DNA of 64,000 nt from contig NZ_JAQSDL010000115.1 of assembly GCF_029945895.1 (NCBI RefSeq), positions 10,015-74,014 of the forward strand. The letters are read 5' to 3'. Of this stretch, positions 34,309 to 44,762 are shown piece by piece. The DNA is from Polaromonas sp. Lineage in GTDB: Bacteria > Pseudomonadota > Gammaproteobacteria > Burkholderiales > Burkholderiaceae_C. Position numbers and translations under genes: made by a program. Each line of letters begins with the position of its first letter. The stretch's first letter is position 1. The notes below the pieces were generated by a model. The model was given only the letters and a program-made list of their open reading frames with translations. It was not told where the DNA came from and searched no databases.

Positions 34309-35079
34309 TCAGGCCTGCAACGCAGCCATGCGCTGCTCGATCAGGGTCCAGACCGCGCGCTTGCCGGCATCCGTCGCCCCGCTCCAGCCGGCAATTTCGT
34401 CGCGGGTGCGAAAGCACCCCTCACACCAGCCGCTGACCGCGTCCATGCGGCACACCGAGATGCAAGGCGAAGGAAGGTTTTCGGTCTCACCCCTTATTTC
34501 ACGGGCGCGGGCTGCTACCAGAAAAATAGCGCGTTGTTGCGCAACCTGTTCCTGCACCGGGTCCACCGCCACGTCGGCCACGGGCGCGCCGGTGAGGGCG
34601 ACGAGATCCTGCGGGCTCAGTCTGAACACGCCATGCGGGTGGCCGGCCGCCGCCCAGACCTCTTCAAAACGAAACAGGCTCTGGTCGATCAGCGTGACCG
34701 GCGGCGTCGCATGCGACAGCGGCGAAACGCCGCCTATCGAAAAACCGGTGCGGGTCTTGACGAACTCTGCATCCGCGCGGCCCAGCCGTTTGCCATCGGG
34801 ACAGACCAGGGCTTCGACCTTGCGCTCGTCGACACGCTGGTCGCCGGCGGTGATGACCAGCACCGCCGCATCGTCGGACTTGCGGCGAAAGATGATGCTT
34901 TTGGCGATCTGGCCCAGCGCGATGCCCAGGGCATCGGCCGCCTGCTGCGCGGTGCGCGCCGCGTCGTCCAGCATCACCGGCATGTGCGGGTGGCCCTTGG
35001 CCTGCAGTTCCGCGGCGACGCGCTGCACGCCTTCCGGCAACACCTTCAATTCGGAACCACACACTTTACAGGCCTCCAC
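34309..35079 (-). CDS. Fusion of a YbaK/EbsC-type aminoacyl-tRNA deacylase and a DUF1289 domain
   Basis: 256 aa. Residues about 13-175 match the YbaK/ProX editing fold (LPEGVQRVAAELQAKGHPHMPVMLDDAARTAQQAAD, GQIAKSIIFRRK, GFSIGGVSPLSH), which clears mischarged tRNA. Residues 204-245 are a DUF1289 domain with C206-x3-C210 and C219-x2-C222. The 15-20 residues between them are encoded by a family-A repeat, suggesting two neighbouring genes were joined. The annotated start is GTG with no Shine-Dalgarno; GTG or TTG about 11-13 codons later may be used. Confidence 0.75.
   Translation of the reverse strand: MEACKVCGSELKVLPEGVQRVAAELQAKGHPHMPVMLDDAARTAQQAADALGIALGQIAKSIIFRRKSDDAAVLVITAGDQRVDERKVEALVCPDGKRLGRADAEFVKTRTGFSIGGVSPLSHATPPVTLIDQSLFRFEEVWAAAGHPHGVFRLSPQDLVALTGAPVADVAVDPVQEQVAQQRAIFLVAARAREIRGETENLPSPCISVCRMDAVSGWCEGCFRTRDEIAGWSGATDAGKRAVWTLIEQRMAALQA
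34478..34530 (-). repeat. Dispersed repeat family A at the YbaK-DUF1289 junction
   Basis: CTCACCCCTTATTTCACGGGCGCGGGCTGCTACCAGAAAAATAGC is a reverse copy located exactly between the two domain-coding parts. Confidence 0.6.
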
Positions 35080-35100
35080 GTTCGCTGCGTGCCGCGCTCA

Positions 35101-36009
35101 TCAGCCTGCCCTCTTGTTGAGGAGTGCCGTGGCGGCGCGCGAGTTGGGCTTGCGATCCAGGTAGTCGCTGATGAACTTGCCAGCATCAATCAGCTTGTCG
35201 AGGTCGATGCCGGTATCTATGCCCATGCCCTGCAGCATGTACACCACGTCTTCCGTCGCCACGTTGCCGGTCGCGCCTTTGGCATACGGGCAGCCGCCCA
35301 GGCCGGCCGACGAGGTGTCGTATTGCCAGATGCCCATCTGCAGGCTGACCAGGGTGTTGCCCAGCGCCTGGCCGTAGGTGTCGTGAAAGTGTCCGGAAAT
35401 GTCGTCAACGCCGTAGTGCTGCAACGCGGCTTCCATGGCGCGCTCGACCTTGACCGGGGTGCCCACCCCAATCGTGTCGGCCACACCGATGTGCTGAACG
35501 CCGATTTCCTTCAGCAGGCGCGCCACCATGGCCACACGCTCCGGTGCGATCTCGCCTTCGTAGGGGCAGCCGACAGCGCAGGAGATCGCGCCGCGCACAT
35601 AAATGTTGTTCGCGCGCGCCGCTTCGGCCACAGGACGGAATCGCTCAATACTCTCGGCAATCGAGCAGTTGATGTTGCGCTGGCTGAAGGCCTCGCTGGC
35701 AGCGGCAAACACCACGATTTCATCGGGTCTGGACAACAGGGCGGCCTCAAAACCCTTCATGTTGGGCGTCAGCACCGAATACCGCACACCGGGTTTGCGC
35801 GTGATGCCGGCCATGACCTCAGCCGCATCGGCCATTTGCGGCACCCATTTGGGCGACACAAAACTGGTGACCTCGATTTCGGTGAGGCCGGCGTCCTGCA
35901 GACGGTGCACCAGCTCGATCTTGACGGCGGCGGGCACCTGCGTTTTTTCGTTCTGCAGCCCGTCGCGCGGGCCCACATCGACGATTTTGACTTTGGATGG
36001 GAGGTTCAT
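35101..36009 (-). CDS. mvaB: Hydroxymethylglutaryl-CoA lyase
   Basis: A 302-aa TIM-barrel lyase that cleaves HMG-CoA to acetyl-CoA and acetoacetate. It has VDVGPRDGLQNEK (metal and catalytic site), EVTSFVSPKWVPQMADA, YVRGAISCAVGCPYEG, SGHFHDTYGQALGN and GLGGCPYAKGATGNVATED with the catalytic Cys. The ATG at 36009 is preferred over an upstream TTG. It follows ghrA by 4 bases. In this cluster it is the last step of leucine/isovalerate degradation. Confidence 0.95.
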   Translation of the reverse strand: MNLPSKVKIVDVGPRDGLQNEKTQVPAAVKIELVHRLQDAGLTEIEVTSFVSPKWVPQMADAAEVMAGITRKPGVRYSVLTPNMKGFEAALLSRPDEIVVFAAASEAFSQRNINCSIAESIERFRPVAEAARANNIYVRGAISCAVGCPYEGEIAPERVAMVARLLKEIGVQHIGVADTIGVGTPVKVERAMEAALQHYGVDDISGHFHDTYGQALGNTLVSLQMGIWQYDTSSAGLGGCPYAKGATGNVATEDVVYMLQGMGIDTGIDLDKLIDAGKFISDYLDRKPNSRAATALLNKRAG

Positions 36010-36013
36010 GGGA

Positions 36014-36943
36014 TCAGTATCCTTTTTTTGGGTCAACCACACCGGCAAGGCTGGTTATCGGCTGCCCCGCCTGTAGCGCCGCGATCTTGCCCGCAATCTG
36101 CGCAATGCTTTCCTCGCGCAGTGTCCTGGCCGAGGTGTGCGGCGTGACAGTGATGAGGGGGTGTTTCCAGAAGGGATGCGCGGGCGGCAAAGGTTCGGTG
36201 CGAAAAACGTCCAGCGTGGCGCCAGCCAGATGGCCGCTGTCGAGCAGCGCGATCAGATCCTCGTCCACCAGGTGCGTTCCGCGCGCCACGTTGACCACAT
36301 AGCCGCCGGGTCGCAACCTGGACAGGGTTTGCCGGTTCATGATGTTCTGCGTATCGGGGGTCAGCGGCAGCAGGCACACCAGCACGCGCGTGCCGGACAG
36401 GAAATCATCCAGCCCGGCCTGCCCCGAGAAACACTGCACGCCTGTTATCGCTTTGGCGGACCGGCTCCAGCCGAGCACCGGGTAGTCAAACTGCGCCAGC
36501 GCCCTGGCCACGCGTTCGCCGAGCACGCCCAGGCCCATGACGCCGACCGGGAAATCCCTGCGCAGCCGTGGTTTGCGGTAGGACCAGGTGCCTTGTTTGA
36601 CATCCGCCTCGTAGCCATCGAACTCGCGGAAATGCCGGATCACTGCATGGCACACGTATTCGGCCATCTGCACCGACATGCCGGCATCGTCCAGCCGCAC
36701 CACGGCCGTCTGGGGCGGCAGACGCAGCTTCATCAGCGCATCCACACCCGCCCCGATATTGAACAGGGCCTTGAGCTGCGACTGCTCGTCGAGAAACTGC
36801 TGGGGTGGCGCCCAGACGACGGCATAGTCCGCCGGCACAGCGCCCGGCGCCCACTGTTCAACGTGATCGGCCGGAAAGGCGGCGCGCAAACCGGCCAGCC
36901 AGGGCTCGGCCTTGGTATCGGTACAACAAAAGGAAATTCTCAT
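36014..36943 (-). CDS. ghrA: Glyoxylate/hydroxypyruvate reductase A-like dehydrogenase
   Basis: A 309-aa D-2-hydroxyacid dehydrogenase. NAD(P) motif GLGVLGERVA is near residue 140, followed by GWSRSAKA (an R/S context favouring NADPH). The catalytic Arg is in NVARGTHLVDE and the His in TPHTSART. The N-terminal FNIGAGVDAL matches GhrA. It lies within the HMG-CoA lyase operon; a role in the catabolic pathway is not obvious. Confidence 0.87.
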   Translation of the reverse strand: MRISFCCTDTKAEPWLAGLRAAFPADHVEQWAPGAVPADYAVVWAPPQQFLDEQSQLKALFNIGAGVDALMKLRLPPQTAVVRLDDAGMSVQMAEYVCHAVIRHFREFDGYEADVKQGTWSYRKPRLRRDFPVGVMGLGVLGERVARALAQFDYPVLGWSRSAKAITGVQCFSGQAGLDDFLSGTRVLVCLLPLTPDTQNIMNRQTLSRLRPGGYVVNVARGTHLVDEDLIALLDSGHLAGATLDVFRTEPLPPAHPFWKHPLITVTPHTSARTLREESIAQIAGKIAALQAGQPITSLAGVVDPKKGY

Positions 36944-37007
36944 GTCGTGATTGTGCCGCGGGTGCGTGCTGTGTCGGCAACAGGCGCGGTGGCCATGAAC
37001 GAAGCGC

Positions 37008-37080
37008 CGGGCCGCCCCAAGCGAAGTTCAGCCCCCTCGGGGGGCAGCGAAGTACACGCAGTGACAAGCGCGGGGGCCAT
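37008..37080 (-). repeat. Dispersed intergenic repeat, family B, partial reverse copy
   Basis: CGAAGTTCAGCCCCCTCGGGGGGCAGCGAAGTACACGCAGTGACAAGCGCGGGGGCC lacks the CAAGCAGGGGCC end of other copies. It lies between liuD and ghrA. Confidence 0.6.
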
Positions 37081-37085
37081 CATCT

Positions 37086-39069
<1,984 letters not shown>

Positions 39070-39077
<8 letters not shown>

Positions 39078-39195
39078 TCTGGTTCTCCGCGGTGAAATCG
39101 CCTGCGCACGCTTTGCGTGCCATGCGATGTAGCTTCGCTGCTGCGCCGCCCTGCGGCTGGTCACCCCTGTTGGCGATCAGTATTTTTTTAAACAT
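39070..39195 (-). pseudogene. Duplicated 5' end of liuD forming a 41-codon upstream ORF
   Basis: ATG at 39195 opens MFKKILIANRG, the same first 11 residues as LiuD, then shifts into unrelated sequence (DQPQGGAAAKLHRM...) and stops at TAA 39072-39070, overlapping the working liuD start (AATGTTTAAG). The upstream ATG is one base after the stop of the DUF4126 gene, which looks like the ancestral coupled start. Confidence 0.7.
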
Positions 39196-39196
39196 G

Positions 39197-39862
39197 TCAG
39201 TCGTTCTTTTTTGAAAAAGGAGATTTCAGGTTGAAGGCCGGGGTCGGCCCGCTGTCCGGTTTGCCGCTGAAGATACGGGCCACCCTGGCAAACAGTTGCC
39301 GCAGAAAATGCCAGCAGGTGCGGATCAGCCACACGCTGAGAACCAACACCAGAACCAGCGCAATCACAAACACCACGGGGTGAGCAATCGCCAGCCACAA
39401 ACCCGCAGGCACCAGGCTGTCTTCCACCAGTGACGCACCTACATTGCTGAAAGGCTCGGGCGAAGTGTTGATGGCGGCGCGGGTGGTGGCCTTGGCGGCG
39501 TGGCTGGTGGCCGCCAGCGTGCCACCCGCCAGGGCCGCCAGCAGCGCCATCAGCCCGCTGTCGGCACCAAACACGCCAGCCGCCAGCGCCGCGCCGGCGG
39601 GGATGCGGATCAGGGTGTGCACCACGTCCCACAACGAATCCAGCCCCGGAATCTTGTCGGCAAAAAATTCGACAAACACCATGAAGCCGCTGGCGCCCAG
39701 CACGACCGGGTGCGCCAGCAGGTGCAGACCTTGCGGCAGTTGAATCCAGCCCATGAAGCCGGCCAGACCGGTCAGCAGCACCACCAGGTACAGCCGCACG
39801 CCGCTGGCCCAGCCGAGCGCGCCGGCAAGCGCCATCAGTTGGGCGGTGTCCATGGCTTGCAT
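39197..39862 (-). CDS. DUF4126-family membrane protein
   Basis: 221 aa with several hydrophobic helices and the family text LAGALGWASGVRLYLVVLLTGLAGFMGWIQLP, PVVLGASGFMVFVEFFADKIPGLDSLWDVVHT and HAAKATTRAAINTSPEP. The function is unknown. GGAG lies 7 bases before the ATG at 39862. It sits between the serine hydrolase and liuD inside the catabolic cluster, 10 bases after the hydrolase. Confidence 0.8.
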   Translation of the reverse strand: MQAMDTAQLMALAGALGWASGVRLYLVVLLTGLAGFMGWIQLPQGLHLLAHPVVLGASGFMVFVEFFADKIPGLDSLWDVVHTLIRIPAGAALAAGVFGADSGLMALLAALAGGTLAATSHAAKATTRAAINTSPEPFSNVGASLVEDSLVPAGLWLAIAHPVVFVIALVLVLVLSVWLIRTCWHFLRQLFARVARIFSGKPDSGPTPAFNLKSPFSKKND

Positions 39863-39872
39863 GCGCGTCTCC

Positions 39873-41003
39873 TCAGGGCCAGACGACGAAGTCGTCCACC
39901 GAATAAAGTTTGCATTGCGCCTTGCTGTTGCGCTGGCAGTTGTCCACGGCGCGCCGCAAGGGGTCTTCGCCGCCGTCGGCCCAGCCCCAAGCGCCATCCG
40001 TCCCTATGGCGAAAGCGCGCGGGACAAATTTGGTCAGGTAGGTTTTGTAGGCTGCTCGCCCTGTGTCGCGCACATGAGGAAGTTTGCTTTCGTCGTCAAG
40101 TGATGCGAACCCGGTTCTGGGTGGCACATGCATCAGTCCCGCTGAGTCGTATTTTGCAAAGGCGCCCACGGGTTCGCTCGGAAGGCCTACAGACGCCAGC
40201 AGGCGCGAGACTTCCGGCTGCCAGATCCGCTGCCCGGCGCGCGATCCGAACATGCTGTGCGCATCGCTGCCAAAGGTTCCGAAAGCCACCAGCCGGGCCT
40301 GTCCGCCGGCCGCCGTGTATTGCTCAAACATGGCTCGATAGGTGTCTGTCGTGAAATAACTGTCGTTGTCCCCGTAGAACCACAAGGAGGGCAAACGGGT
40401 CTGAGCGGCATAACTCGCCGCGCCCGAAGCCAGGGCCTTCTGCCAGCTGTTACAGCCTTCCTGCCGCAAGCCTCCTGCAAAATTGACCAGGCCCTTCACC
40501 CCGGGGTAGTTCAGGGGGCCAAAAGCCAGCGTGGTCCAGCCGCCATGGGATTGACCCAGCACCACGATGCGGTCCTTGTCGGCCCAGGCTTGGGCGGTCA
40601 CATGGTCGAGCACGGCTTTGACATCCTCGGCCTGCACCTTGCCATTGCTCTCCACATTGCATCCGCCGCCTATGTAGCTGCCGCCGGATTTCGAGAAACC
40701 CTGCCGCATGGGCACCACCACCACGTAGCCGCGCTGTAGAAAGTAACGCGCAGCCGTCGCCGGCCGGTACCGACCCTGAAAACGGGCGTCGCCATAAGCC
40801 TTGCCATGGTTGATCACGGCCACCGGGAACGGGCCTTCGCCATCGGGCTTGTAGAGCGTGGTCTCCAGCGTGATGCTGAACAGGCCTTTTTTGGGTATCA
40901 GCACCACGGTCTCGTTGAGCGAGGCATCCAGGTCGACGGACTGCGCCCGGGCCAGCGAGGCGCCCAGCAGCGCGGCAACAAGAAGCAGGATATTCAGGTT
41001 CAT
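39873..41003 (-). CDS. Exported alpha/beta-hydrolase (dienelactone hydrolase-like)
   Basis: A 376-aa serine hydrolase with a signal peptide (NILLLVAALLGASLARA). The nucleophile is in GQSHGGW, with FYGDNDSYF (acid) and GSDAHSMF (His) supplying the remaining triad candidates. Two Cys pairs (GGGCNVES, EGCNSW; DNCQRNSKAQC) suit a periplasmic location. In the cluster it could release an acyl or ester substrate before uptake. Confidence 0.75.
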   Translation of the reverse strand: MNLNILLLVAALLGASLARAQSVDLDASLNETVVLIPKKGLFSITLETTLYKPDGEGPFPVAVINHGKAYGDARFQGRYRPATAARYFLQRGYVVVVPMRQGFSKSGGSYIGGGCNVESNGKVQAEDVKAVLDHVTAQAWADKDRIVVLGQSHGGWTTLAFGPLNYPGVKGLVNFAGGLRQEGCNSWQKALASGAASYAAQTRLPSLWFYGDNDSYFTTDTYRAMFEQYTAAGGQARLVAFGTFGSDAHSMFGSRAGQRIWQPEVSRLLASVGLPSEPVGAFAKYDSAGLMHVPPRTGFASLDDESKLPHVRDTGRAAYKTYLTKFVPRAFAIGTDGAWGWADGGEDPLRRAVDNCQRNSKAQCKLYSVDDFVVWP

Positions 41004-41021
41004 GTTCGGTGCGCCGCGGTT

Positions 41022-41807
41022 TCAGGCCGACGGCAGCCAGTTGGGCTTGCGTTTTTGCAGAAAGGACTGCACACCTTCGCGGCCTTCCGGGCTGACGCGG
41101 ATGTCGGCAATGCCTTCCACCGTCATCTGCACCAGCGCCGGGGTGATGGCCTGTTCCGCCACGTCCTGCACCAGCTTTTTGCAAAGGCGAACCGCCTGCG
41201 GGCCGGCGTTGACCAGCGTTTTCACCAGCTCTGCCACCTTGCCGTCAAGCTGGTCCGCTGTCACCACCTCATGCACAAACCCGATGCGCAGGGCTTCCGC
41301 GGCACTGAAACGTTCGGCCGTCAGAAAGTAGCGGTGCGACGCCCGCGCACCCATGGCGCGAATCACATAGGGGCTGATCGTCGCAGGGATCAGACCCAGC
41401 TTGACTTCGCTGAGGCAATAACCGGCCGTTTCCACCGACACCGCGATGTCACAGGCCGCGACCAGGCCGGTACCGCCCGCATACACGTCGCCCTGTACTT
41501 TGGCGATCGTCGGTTTCGGGCAGGCGTAAATCACACGCAGCATTTCGGCCAGCGCTCCCGCATCGGCGAGGTTTTCGTCGCGCGAATAGGTTGCCATGCG
41601 CTTCATCCAGTTCAGGTCGGCCCCGGCACAGAAGGCCGTGCCCCTGGCCGCCAGCACGATGCAGCGCACGTCATCACGCGCACCGAGGTTCTGGAAACAC
41701 ATGGTCATCTCGGCGATGACTTCGTCGTTGAACGCGTTGCGAACGTCGGGACGATTGAGGGTGACGGTGGCCACGCCGCCGTCGCAGGCCAGTTCCAGGT
41801 GATTCAT
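41022..41807 (-). CDS. liuC: Enoyl-CoA hydratase, methylglutaconyl-CoA hydratase type
   Basis: 261 aa, crotonase fold. Oxyanion-hole regions are AFCAGADLNWMKRM and DVYAGGTGLVAACD. The motif LSEVKLGLIPATISPYVIRAMG is typical of the LiuC/AUH group that hydrates 3-methylglutaconyl-CoA to HMG-CoA. The following gene downstream in transcription is the exported hydrolase; upstream, 10 bases away, is the acyl-CoA dehydrogenase. Confidence 0.9.
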   Translation of the reverse strand: MNHLELACDGGVATVTLNRPDVRNAFNDEVIAEMTMCFQNLGARDDVRCIVLAARGTAFCAGADLNWMKRMATYSRDENLADAGALAEMLRVIYACPKPTIAKVQGDVYAGGTGLVAACDIAVSVETAGYCLSEVKLGLIPATISPYVIRAMGARASHRYFLTAERFSAAEALRIGFVHEVVTADQLDGKVAELVKTLVNAGPQAVRLCKKLVQDVAEQAITPALVQMTVEGIADIRVSPEGREGVQSFLQKRKPNWLPSA

Positions 41808-41817
41808 GGTTTCTTCC

Positions 41818-42957
41818 TCAGTACCGCTTCGCCACTTCTTCGAGCATCACTTCGGTGGCGCCGCCGCCGATCGCCAGCACGCGTGCATCGCGCCACAGGC
41901 GTTCGATCGCGGTTTCGCGGATGAAACCCATGCCGCCGTGGAACTGCTGGCAGGTCTGCACCACCTCGTTGACCAGCTCGCCGGTCAGCGCCTTCAGCAT
42001 GGACACGTCCTGCACGATGTCGTGGCCCTGGGTCACGCGCCAGGCGCAGTGGTACATGAAGGCGCGCGCGGCGCGCGTCTTGGCGTCCAGCATGGCCAGG
42101 CGCTGGCGAATCACCTGCTGGTCCCACAGCGGGCCGCCGAAAGCCTGGCGCTGGCGCACATAGTCCAGCGTGAGCTTGAGCGCCTGCTGGCAATGGCCGA
42201 TAGCCATCGCGCCCAGCGCGATGCGTTCGGTCTGGAAGTTTTTCATGACCGAATAAAAGCCCTTGCCCTCTTCACCGAGCAAATTCCAGGCAGGGATACG
42301 CACATTGTCGAAAATCAGCTCGGCCGTGTCCGACGACAGCCAGCCGGTTTTCTTGAGTGCGCGGCCAACGGTGAAGCCCGGCGTGCCCTTTTCGACGATG
42401 AACATCGAGATGTCGCGCTTGCCCGGGCCGGTCTTGGCCGCGACGAAGTACAGGTCGGCCTGAACGCCGTTGGTGATGAACATCTTGGTGCCGTTGAGCA
42501 CCCAGTCATCGCCGTCACGTTTTGCGGTGCTGCGAATGCCCGCCACGTCCGAGCCGGCGCCCGGCTCGGTGATGCCGACGGCCGTGATCAGCTCGCCGGC
42601 GATCACCTTCTTCATGTATTTGTCTTTTTGCGCCGCATTGCCTGCGTGGTGCAGATGCGGGCTGGCCATGTCAGTGTGCACCAGCACGGTGATGATGAAG
42701 CCGGCAAAAGTCGATTGCGACAGCGCCTCGGCAAACACCAGGTTGGTCATGGCGTCGCTATCGGCGCCGCCATATTTTTCTTCGTACATCAGGCCGAACA
42801 GGCCGGCGGCGCCCATGCGCTTGAGAACATCGCGTGGCACAAAGCCCTGCTCTTCCCAGGCGGCGGCGTGCGGCTCGACTTCTTTGGCGATGAAGCGGGC
42901 GATCTGGTCGCGCAGGGATTCGTATTCGGGCGTGTCGTAGACGGAAACGTTGGACAT
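41818..42957 (-). CDS. Acyl-CoA dehydrogenase of the branched acyl-CoA cluster
   Basis: 379 aa with the usual FAD fold (GITEPGAGSD, LNGTKMFITNG, GFIRETAIERLWRDARV). The C-terminal Glu of MCAD-type enzymes (YEGT) is replaced by IGGGATEVM, so the catalytic base is likely E244 in FQTER244-region, the position used by isovaleryl-CoA and long-chain enzymes. By place it would be the isovaleryl-CoA dehydrogenase (LiuA) step, but it also resembles citronellyl-CoA dehydrogenases (AtuD), so substrate is open. Confidence 0.82.
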   Translation of the reverse strand: MSNVSVYDTPEYESLRDQIARFIAKEVEPHAAAWEEQGFVPRDVLKRMGAAGLFGLMYEEKYGGADSDAMTNLVFAEALSQSTFAGFIITVLVHTDMASPHLHHAGNAAQKDKYMKKVIAGELITAVGITEPGAGSDVAGIRSTAKRDGDDWVLNGTKMFITNGVQADLYFVAAKTGPGKRDISMFIVEKGTPGFTVGRALKKTGWLSSDTAELIFDNVRIPAWNLLGEEGKGFYSVMKNFQTERIALGAMAIGHCQQALKLTLDYVRQRQAFGGPLWDQQVIRQRLAMLDAKTRAARAFMYHCAWRVTQGHDIVQDVSMLKALTGELVNEVVQTCQQFHGGMGFIRETAIERLWRDARVLAIGGGATEVMLEEVAKRY

Positions 42958-42974
42958 TCGTGCTTTCTGAGCCG

Positions 42975-44609
42975 TTACATGCGGAAAACGCCGAACTTCG
43001 GCTCGGGGATCGGTGCGTTCAGGCTGGCGCGCAGGCCCAGTGCCAGCACGCGGCGCGTGTCGGCCGGGTCGATCACGCCGTCATCCCACAGCCGGGCGCT
43101 GGAGTAATACGGGTGCGACTGGTGCTCGAACTGGTCCAGCATCGGCTGCTTGAAGGCTTTTTCTTCCTCGGCGCTCCACGTTCCGCCCTTGGCCTCAATC
43201 GCGTCGCGTCGCACACTGGCCAGCACGGACGAAGCCTGCTCGCCACCCATGACGCAGATGCGCGCGTTTGGCCACATCCACAGAAAGCGCGGGCTGTAGG
43301 CGCGGCCGCACATGCCGTAGTTGCCGGCGCCGAAGCTGCCGCCAATGATGATGGTGAACTTGGGCACCTGGGCGGTGGCCACAGCCATCACCATTTTGGC
43401 GCCGTGGCGCGCAATACCCTCGGCCTCGTACTTGCGGCCCACCATGAAGCCGGTGATGTTCTGCAGAAACACCAGCGGGATCTTGCGCTGGCAACACAGC
43501 TCGATGAAGTGCGCGCCCTTTTGCGCCGACTCGCTGAACAGGATGCCGTTGTTGGCGATGATGCCGACCGGCATGCCCTCGATGTGCGCAAAGCCGGTGA
43601 CCAGCGTGGCGCCAAAACGCGCCTTGAACTCGTCAAACTCGCTGCCGTCGACGATGCGGGCAATGATCTCGCGCACGTCGTAAGGCTTGCGGGTGTCGGT
43701 GGGCACCACGCCGTAGACCTCGTCTGCTGCATATTCAGGAGCGCGTGGCGCACGACTGGCAAGGACTTCAGGCACTTTTCTATTGAAATTTGCGTTCAGG
43801 TTGGCAACTGCCGAGCGCGCCAGCGCCAGTGCATGCGCATCGTTCTGTGCCAGGTAGTCGGCCACGCCCGACAGCCGGGTGTGCACGTCGCCGCCGCCCA
43901 GGTCTTCGGCGGTGACGATCTCGCCGGTGGCGGCTTTCACCAGCGGCGGACCGCCCAGGAAAATCGTGCCCTGCTCTTTCACGATGATGGTTTCGTCACT
44001 CATGGCCGGCACGTAAGCGCCGCCGGCGGTGCAGCTGCCCATGACCACGGCGATCTGCGCAATACCCTGCGCGCTCATGTTGGCCTGGTTGTAGAAGATG
44101 CGGCCGAAATGGTCACGGTCAGGAAACACCTCGTCCTGGTTCGGCAGGTTGGCGCCGCCCGAATCGACCAGGTAAATGCAGGGCAGCCGGTTTTGCTGCG
44201 CCACTTCCTGCGCCCGCAGGTGTTTCTTGACGGTCATCGGGTAGTAGGTGCCGCCCTTCACCGTCGCGTCGTTGCACACAATCATGCAGTCCACACCGTT
44301 GACGCGGCCAATGCCGGTGATCACACCTGCGCATGGGGCGCTGTCGCTGCCGTCGCGGTCGGGGTACATGGCCAGCGCCGCCAGCGGCGCCAGCTCCAGG
44401 AAAGGTGTGCCCGGGTCCAGCAGCATCTGCACCCGTTCGCGCGGCGGCAGCTTGCCGCGCGCCACGTGTTTGGCCCGAGCCGCTTCACCGCCGCCAGCAG
44501 CGGCCTTGGCCACCTGCAGCTTCAGGTCGTCCACCAGCGCGCGCATGGCGGCGGCATTGGCCTGGAAGTCGGCAGAACGGGCGTTGAGTTTGGTTTCCAG
44601 AACTGGCAT
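42975..44609 (-). CDS. liuB: Acyl-CoA carboxylase carboxyltransferase (beta) subunit, 3-methylcrotonyl-CoA type
   Basis: A 544-aa carboxyltransferase: [97 protein letters not shown] and [10 protein letters not shown]. It transfers CO2 from carboxybiotin on LiuD to the acyl-CoA. It is the first gene of the cluster, with GGAG before ATG 44609. The interdomain stretch [20 protein letters not shown] is encoded by a family-A repeat. Confidence 0.93.
   Translation of the reverse strand: MPVLETKLNARSADFQANAAAMRALVDDLKLQVAKAAAGGGEAARAKHVARGKLPPRERVQMLLDPGTPFLELAPLAALAMYPDRDGSDSAPCAGVITGIGRVNGVDCMIVCNDATVKGGTYYPMTVKKHLRAQEVAQQNRLPCIYLVDSGGANLPNQDEVFPDRDHFGRIFYNQANMSAQGIAQIAVVMGSCTAGGAYVPAMSDETIIVKEQGTIFLGGPPLVKAATGEIVTAEDLGGGDVHTRLSGVADYLAQNDAHALALARSAVANLNANFNRKVPEVLASRAPRAPEYAADEVYGVVPTDTRKPYDVREIIARIVDGSEFDEFKARFGATLVTGFAHIEGMPVGIIANNGILFSESAQKGAHFIELCCQRKIPLVFLQNITGFMVGRKYEAEGIARHGAKMVMAVATAQVPKFTIIIGGSFGAGNYGMCGRAYSPRFLWMWPNARICVMGGEQASSVLASVRRDAIEAKGGTWSAEEEKAFKQPMLDQFEHQSHPYYSSARLWDDGVIDPADTRRVLALGLRASLNAPIPEPKFGVFRM
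43727..43793 (+). repeat. Dispersed repeat family A inside liuB
   Basis: GCATATTCAGGAGCGCGTGGCGCACGACTGGCAAGGACTTCAGGCACTTTTCTATTGAAATT follows the family pattern on the strand opposite to liuB and encodes a non-conserved linker. Confidence 0.55.
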
Positions 44610-44762
44610 GTGTCTCCTCGAGTCGTACGGCGCGATTGGGTGCGGATTACATGGGCCTTCCATACAGGCTGAGCCTGGCTAGGCATCGAAGCCCACCAGG
44701 CGCCAGACCACACCTTACCGCCAATACCGCAGCTTAGGCGCAAAAGCCGCCAGACGGCCGCC

